A model generated the notes under the pieces. That model did not search any database and was not told the origin of the DNA. It saw only the letters and a program-made list of their open reading frames with translations. DNA of 64,000 nt from Methylobacterium sp. SyP6R (GTDB lineage: Bacteria; Pseudomonadota; Alphaproteobacteria; Rhizobiales; Beijerinckiaceae). Each line of letters begins with the position of its first letter. Within the stretch, counting starts at the first letter, position 1. Both the position numbers and the translations under genes were made by a program. The stretch is from the NCBI RefSeq assembly GCF_019216885.1, contig NZ_JAAQRC020000001.1:744001-808000 (forward strand). Reading direction: 5' to 3'. Positions 60,570 through 64,000 of this stretch are shown here, in pieces.

Positions 60570-60905
60570 TCATCCGCGCGGAAGGGGGCGAGCCTCGTCG
60601 AGGTCCGGCAGGTCCCGATCGGTTTCCGACCGCGCCGTGTAGTGCGGATCGAGCTGAGTCGTGAGCAGATCGCGGCCCTCGCCGGTGTCCTTGCTGATGG
60701 CGAGCAGGGAGTTGTAGGACCGATCGTTGTCCCGCAGGGACGCGTTCAGGACCTCGTGGGGCGCCAGGTGCCGGCAAGCCAGGCGCTGAAGCATCGCAAT
60801 GATGTCGACCTCCGTCGCGAGCTCGAAGCCGATCGTGCTCCTGAAAAAGATCTCGACGCCGCTCCGGCCTTCGATCACCCAGACGCGTCTCGGCTCATCC
60901 GACAT
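60570..60905 (-). CDS. Hypothetical protein
   Basis: This 111-residue soluble protein begins SDEPRRVWVIEGRSGVEIFFRSTIGFELATEVDIIAMLQRLACRHL, a beta-beta-helix start, and continues LNASLRDNDRSYNSLLAISKDTGEGRDLLTTQLDPHY with an acidic C-terminus. AAGGAG precedes the ATG at 60905. No family is recognised. It is divergent from the Crp/Fnr gene at 61226; the 320-base gap between them is AT-rich and probably regulatory. Confidence 0.55.
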   Translation of the reverse strand: MSDEPRRVWVIEGRSGVEIFFRSTIGFELATEVDIIAMLQRLACRHLAPHEVLNASLRDNDRSYNSLLAISKDTGEGRDLLTTQLDPHYTARSETDRDLPDLDEARPLPRG

Positions 60906-61225
60906 TCGGTGCTTCTCCTTCGATGCCAACGGATGCACTCCTTGCGCGCGCGAGACCGAGGGGGGCGGGTGCAGGTGACGTCCGGTCTGTGCAACAGACC
61001 TCGCTTGAACGATCTCACGCAGGGATCGTCTTTCGCGCTCGGAGAGGCGGCCTTACGCTGCAACCCTGACCAGATATTATCCGGAAAAATCGAAGAAAAC
61101 GGTGGTATGTTATATTTGGTGATAAATTTGTGTTGTATTCCAAGCTCGTCATCGGTTGTTTCTTACAGGTGCTGATGGCTGGGAGAGGTGTGCGCTTCCA
61201 CCTGCAAAGTGAAGGGAGGGCCGCC

Positions 61226-61966
61226 TTGGTCCCCACATCGAGCCACCCGGCAGACATGCTCGTTCGCAAGCTGGGCAGCATTGCGCGCCTCTCCGACGAG
61301 GAGCGCCGCGCCGTCATGCGCCTGCCCATGACGATCAGGCCGTTGCCTGGCGGGCATGATATCGTATGCGAGCACGACCGTCCCATGCAGTGCTGCCTGA
61401 TTCTGGATGGCTGGGCGAGCCGCTACCAGTTGTTAGCCGAGGGCAGGCGCCAGATCTTCTCGTTCCATGTTCCGGGCGACATTCCCGACCTGCAGAGCTT
61501 GCACCTGCGTGTCATGGACCACAGCCTGTGCGCCTTGACGCCCGTCACGCTGGCGTTCGTCCCCCACGAGGCGATTCGCGACCTGACGACCGGGTATCCC
61601 GGCATCGCGGCGACGCTCTGGCGTGATACCTTGGTCGACGGTGCCATCTTCCGAGAGTGGATGGTCGGGATGGGCCGTCGGTCGGCATACCAGGCGGTCG
61701 CGCACCTGTTTTGCGAGATGTATGTCAAACTCGAGGCCGTCGGGCTGGCCGAGAATCATCGCTACAGGCTGCCCGTCATGCAAGTCGACATCGCCGACGC
61801 GCTCGGTCTGTCGAACGTGCACGTCAATCGTGTTTTACGCCAGTTGCGCGAGGAAAATTTGCTCGCGCTTAGGAATGGCTGGCTCAATATTTCAAACTGG
61901 CCGGAACTCGCCAAGATCGGCGAGTTTGACCCCTTGTACCTCCATGTAGACCGACTGGCAGCATGA
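61226..61966 (+). CDS. Crp/Fnr-family transcriptional regulator
   Basis: This regulator of about 246 residues has LVRKLGSIARLSDEERRAVMRLP, a cNMP-type barrel (CEHDRPMQCCLILDGWASRYQLLAEGRRQIFSFHVPGDIPDL) and HTH_Crp (MQVDIADALGLSNVHVNRVLRQLREENLLAL). It is closely related to the regulators at 48769 and 47698. A TTG at 61226 is preferred because AGGGAGGG lies at ideal spacing; ATGs at 61175 and 61130 are alternatives with poorer sites. Its stop overlaps the small partner gene by ATGA, repeating the arrangement at 48.8 kb. Confidence 0.87.
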   Translation: MVPTSSHPADMLVRKLGSIARLSDEERRAVMRLPMTIRPLPGGHDIVCEHDRPMQCCLILDGWASRYQLLAEGRRQIFSFHVPGDIPDLQSLHLRVMDHSLCALTPVTLAFVPHEAIRDLTTGYPGIAATLWRDTLVDGAIFREWMVGMGRRSAYQAVAHLFCEMYVKLEAVGLAENHRYRLPVMQVDIADALGLSNVHVNRVLRQLREENLLALRNGWLNISNWPELAKIGEFDPLYLHVDRLAA

Positions 61967-62205
61967 GCCTCCTCTTTCAGCCTGTCCCGATCGCAACGGG
62001 CAGCCGCGACGCAGAGAGCCGGCTCGTCTTCGGCGACGGCTTCCTGGTCGCTGTGCTGGTCCGCCTCTCCGAGGATCACGGGGTGGATGAGGGAAGGTGG
62101 TTTCTCGAGGCGGGCTTCGGCCGGGTGGATGACCAGGGCCAGCCCACCTTCGCCGATCTTGATGAAGCGCAGGCGTGGATCCAGCATCGCCTCGACGGGC
62201 AATGA
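61963..62205 (+). CDS. Small protein coupled to a Crp/Fnr regulator, family A
   Basis: This 80-residue protein is homologous to the one at 48506-48772. Shared blocks are the DGFLVAVLVRLS-type strand pair, RWFLEAGFGRVDD and QPTFADLDEAQAWIQHRL. It is co-translated with the Crp/Fnr gene (ATGA). No named family is recognised. The invariant WFLEAGFGR centre and final helix suggest a compact fold that could bind the regulator; that role is inference. Confidence 0.7.
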   Translation: MSLLFQPVPIATGSRDAESRLVFGDGFLVAVLVRLSEDHGVDEGRWFLEAGFGRVDDQGQPTFADLDEAQAWIQHRLDGQ

Positions 62206-62406
62206 GCCGGTCGCCGGCCCTCGCGCTTCGGGCGACACGACGGAAAAAGGCGTGCGCTATCCGTGAGAAATGCCAGGCCGCGCACGGGTTTCGCTGTCCT
62301 CGAGCGACATGGCTCTGCCTCGCGCCGGACACTCGGCCGTCTCGGCCCGATGTCGCGCGAGCCTCGGCCCCGAGGCATGGCAGAACGGAAACACGGGAAG
62401 TAGCGC

Positions 62407-62790
62407 ATGCCGATCCGCCGGGAGCACCAGATCACCCGCCAGATGCTCCGAGATGAGCCCGACACGCTCTGGGTGTTCGGCGACACGCTGATCGGCAAGA
62501 GCCTGGGCGGCCAGGCGGCAGAGATGCGTGGCGAACCGAACGCCGTCGGCATCGCGACCAAGCCGTTGCCGGCCATGGACCCGGCCGCCTACTTCACGGA
62601 CGCTGATATTGAGACGTTCCGCAGGGCTGCTGAAACCCCGTGTCGCCGACTCGCCGATCACCTCCGGTCCGGCGGCATCGTCGTCTGGCCGGCAGCAGGA
62701 ATCGGGACGGGTCTTGCAGATCTGGAGCGACGCTCGCCGCGGATCTGGGCGAGCCTGGAGCGGACTCGTGAGACCCTTGAGAGGCTGTGA
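62407..62790 (+). CDS. Conserved protein with FGD..GGQA..RGEPNA motif
   Basis: This 127-residue protein carries TLWVFGDTLIGKSLGGQAAEMRGEPNAVGIATK near its N-terminus, a pattern I know from small uncharacterised phage/plasmid and bacterial proteins, and GGIVVWPAAGIGTGLADLERRSP. The Gly-rich loops resemble a nucleotide- or ADP-ribose-binding fold, but that is a guess. GGAAG precedes the ATG by about eight bases. The 200-base gap before it is without features. Confidence 0.6.
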   Translation: MPIRREHQITRQMLRDEPDTLWVFGDTLIGKSLGGQAAEMRGEPNAVGIATKPLPAMDPAAYFTDADIETFRRAAETPCRRLADHLRSGGIVVWPAAGIGTGLADLERRSPRIWASLERTRETLERL

Positions 62791-62923
62791 ACTGCCCGTT
62801 TGCCTACGGAGAGGGAGCAGCGCTCCCAGCGGCACGGCCGTTTCGGTGGAGGGGTCCATCTCCTCGACGTCGATCGCCAGCCGAACTTTGCCGGATCGGC
62901 TCTCCTCCGCCGGATCATGAGAA

Positions 62924-62943
62924 GGCCGCCCCATCGGGCGGCC
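62924..62943 (-). terminator. Terminator hairpin
   Basis: GGCCGCCC (62924-62931) pairs with GGGCGGCC (62936-62943) around a 4-base loop. On the minus strand it is followed by TTCTC, so it likely ends the small minus-strand genes at 62958-63346. The rest of 62791-62957 shows nothing. Confidence 0.6.
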
Positions 62944-62957
62944 CCTCCCTGCCGTCG

Positions 62958-63056
62958 TTACAGGCCCAACAGGGCACCGGTGGTACCGGCGACCGTCATG
63001 GCGAGTCCTCCGACCAGTACCCCGATCATCGCGTAGGAGACGGCCCGCAAGAGCAT
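62958..63056 (-). CDS. Putative 32-residue membrane peptide
   Basis: This short frame reads LLRAVSYAMIGVLVGGLAMTVAGTTGALLGL, one hydrophobic Gly-rich helix. It sits directly before a strong terminator and 23 bases after the secreted-protein gene, which makes a short terminal cistron plausible. The ribosome site is weak. Low confidence. Confidence 0.3.
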   Translation of the reverse strand: MLLRAVSYAMIGVLVGGLAMTVAGTTGALLGL

Positions 63057-63079
63057 GGCCTGGATTCCATCCGACCCGA

Positions 63080-63346
63080 TCAACAGCGATACCCGCCAGA
63101 GGTCTGACCATACTGCTTGACCGGGAAGTTCTGCTGGTTGGCGTTGCCCTCCGAAGCCGAGCTCATCGGGCAGGCGCCGTAGAAGGGCACGCTGGTATTG
63201 GCACGGCCGCCGATCGAACCCGTCGTCTCGACGTCGTCGCTCCAGAATGGGTCCGAGGGGGAGCTCGACTCGAACGCCATGGCGGATGAGAGCGAGGCAA
63301 TGCCGAGGACGAGCGCCACGGCGAATGAAGCGATAGTGATTTTCAT
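63080..63346 (-). CDS. Small secreted protein
   Basis: This 88-residue protein has a typical signal peptide (KITIASFAVALVLGIASLSSAMA, cleaved before FESSS). The mature part contains two Cys (YGACPMSS and the C-terminal GYRC) that could form a disulphide in the periplasm, plus Ser/Asn/Gln-rich sequence. The ATG at 63346 gives the correct signal-peptide length; AAGGAA lies upstream. Function unknown. Confidence 0.65.
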   Translation of the reverse strand: MKITIASFAVALVLGIASLSSAMAFESSSPSDPFWSDDVETTGSIGGRANTSVPFYGACPMSSASEGNANQQNFPVKQYGQTSGGYRC

Positions 63347-63740
63347 GTCTTGTGATGTTCCTTGGTCCAAAGCGCGGACGATCCAGTAAATTGTCGTCCA
63401 CGTCGATAAGATTAACTTACAGAAAATGTCTATGATGCGATGTGTCTATGCGCACTCACGATATCGGAATAAAGCCAGATTGGGCGGAAATCGAACTGAA
63501 ATGATGAGAAATTTTTGCTGAAATCGCGAATTTGGCAAAATTATGCGAGATCAAATCAAAAATATCCTCATGGCGACTGCCCAAGATGCCGACGTGCTGA
63601 ATCGTCTCGACCCCGGTGAGCCGAACCTTGATTGACGGCCTGGCCGGCGACAGCGCGCATCACGACGCCGAAGAGCGAAGGAGTTGGCGTTCTCCCAGGG
63701 CGAACTCCGCACCGCCCGGCATGGGCTGCTGTATCAAAAG
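63347..63740. other. AT-rich upstream region
   Basis: About 390 bases without a supported gene. The left half (63390-63560) is AT-rich and probably contains the promoter of the secreted-protein gene. Open frames in the right half lack protein-like composition. Confidence 0.4.
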
Positions 63741-63764
63741 AAGGGCCGCTGTCCGGCGGCCCTT
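63741..63764 (-). terminator. Rho-independent terminator of the phasin gene
   Basis: AAGGGCCGC (63741-63749) pairs with GCGGCCCTT (63756-63764). On the minus strand the stem is followed by CTTTTG, a short T-run. It lies 50 bases after the phasin stop. Confidence 0.75.
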
Positions 63765-63813
63765 CGCTGGATCGGCAGGATCCCGGGGTGTCTCGCCCGG
63801 GCTCCGGCACCCC

Positions 63814-64000
63814 TCAGCGGACGACCGGAGGGGTCTGGTCCACGCCGGAGAACGCCTTACCGGCCTCCTCGATCGCCCGGACCGAGCCCTCGGCGATGAC
63901 CCGGCTGTCCTGGACCATATGCTGCAACCCCTCGCGGACCAGCTCGCTCTGGATCGCCGTGAAATCCTGCACCGACGACGCGCGCGTCAGACGGGTCAGG
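63814..64000 (-). CDS. Phasin-family protein, 3' end (gene cut by window edge)
   Basis: The minus strand from 64000 to the TGA at 63814-63816 is one open frame of about 61 codons: SSVQDFTAIQSELVREGLQHMVQD, then SRVIAEGSVRAIEEAGKAFSGVDQ. The amphipathic SxxDFxxIQxELVREGLQ helix is the phasin signature. Phasins coat polyhydroxybutyrate granules. The N-terminal part lies outside the window. It fits with the 3-hydroxybutyrate genes at the other end. Confidence 0.75.
   Translation of the reverse strand, partial: LTRLTRASSVQDFTAIQSELVREGLQHMVQDSRVIAEGSVRAIEEAGKAFSGVDQTPPVVR

Overview
The window is a high-GC alphaproteobacterial chromosome segment. Its gene families point to Methylobacterium or a close relative in the Hyphomicrobiales: DUF2336, DUF6894, DUF4112, HWE kinases, several Crp/Fnr regulators, a PHB-type ketone-body locus, a phasin, ISL3 remnants and dispersed GC-rich palindromes. 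This assignment is inference from gene content. No rRNA, intact tRNA, CRISPR array or replication origin was seen.

Layout. (1) 0-7.4 kb: a polyprenyl/lipid-sugar pair (UbiA-HAD and GtrA), a GT-C-like membrane protein, and a minus-strand operon patatin - acetoacetate decarboxylase - 3-hydroxybutyrate dehydrogenase that fits acetoacetate/3-hydroxybutyrate turnover. (2) 7.4-20 kb: a chemoreceptor, a secreted esterase, a HAD phosphatase, a lipoprotein, PRC-barrel, DUF2721, VOC and DUF4112 proteins, an orphan YejE-type permease, a PLP aminotransferase and a small HExxH protein. (3) 20-28 kb: a LysR regulator, a complete Dpp/Opp-type ABC importer (A-B-C-D-F) and a DadA-like FAD oxidoreductase. (4) 27.9-33.3 kb: a GntR/FCD regulator divergent from a translationally coupled catabolic operon (GlcD/D-lactate-dehydrogenase-like flavoprotein, SDR, MFS importer, isocitrate-lyase/PEP-mutase-family lyase), probably for an unidentified hydroxy-acid.

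(5) 33.4-41.7 kb is a decayed genomic island. It has a tRNA-3'-end-like 17-mer at its left edge, AT-richer codon use, an intact OLD-like ATPase/TOPRIM protein (candidate defence nuclease), a frameshifted PD-(D/E)XK-like gene coupled to a DUF2958 gene, two convergent broken ISL3 transposases and an IS3-family fragment. (6) 41.7-50.5 kb is a signalling cluster: a receiver protein with an unusual N-terminus, a 944-residue GAF/PAS HWE histidine kinase with its own receiver protein, and three Crp/Fnr regulators. (7) 50.5-64 kb is a stress/lipid block: esterase, desaturase, transketolase preceded by a truncated transaldolase reading frame, a patatin whose nucleophile serine reads as asparagine, CsbD, GlsB and PhnA-like membrane proteins, a fourth Crp/Fnr regulator, and the 3' end of a phasin at the window edge.

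The most interesting system candidates are a conserved pair made of a Crp/Fnr regulator and a translationally coupled small protein, found twice in the window (49.5-48.5 kb and 61.2-62.2 kb), and the OLD-like ATPase/TOPRIM gene in the island.
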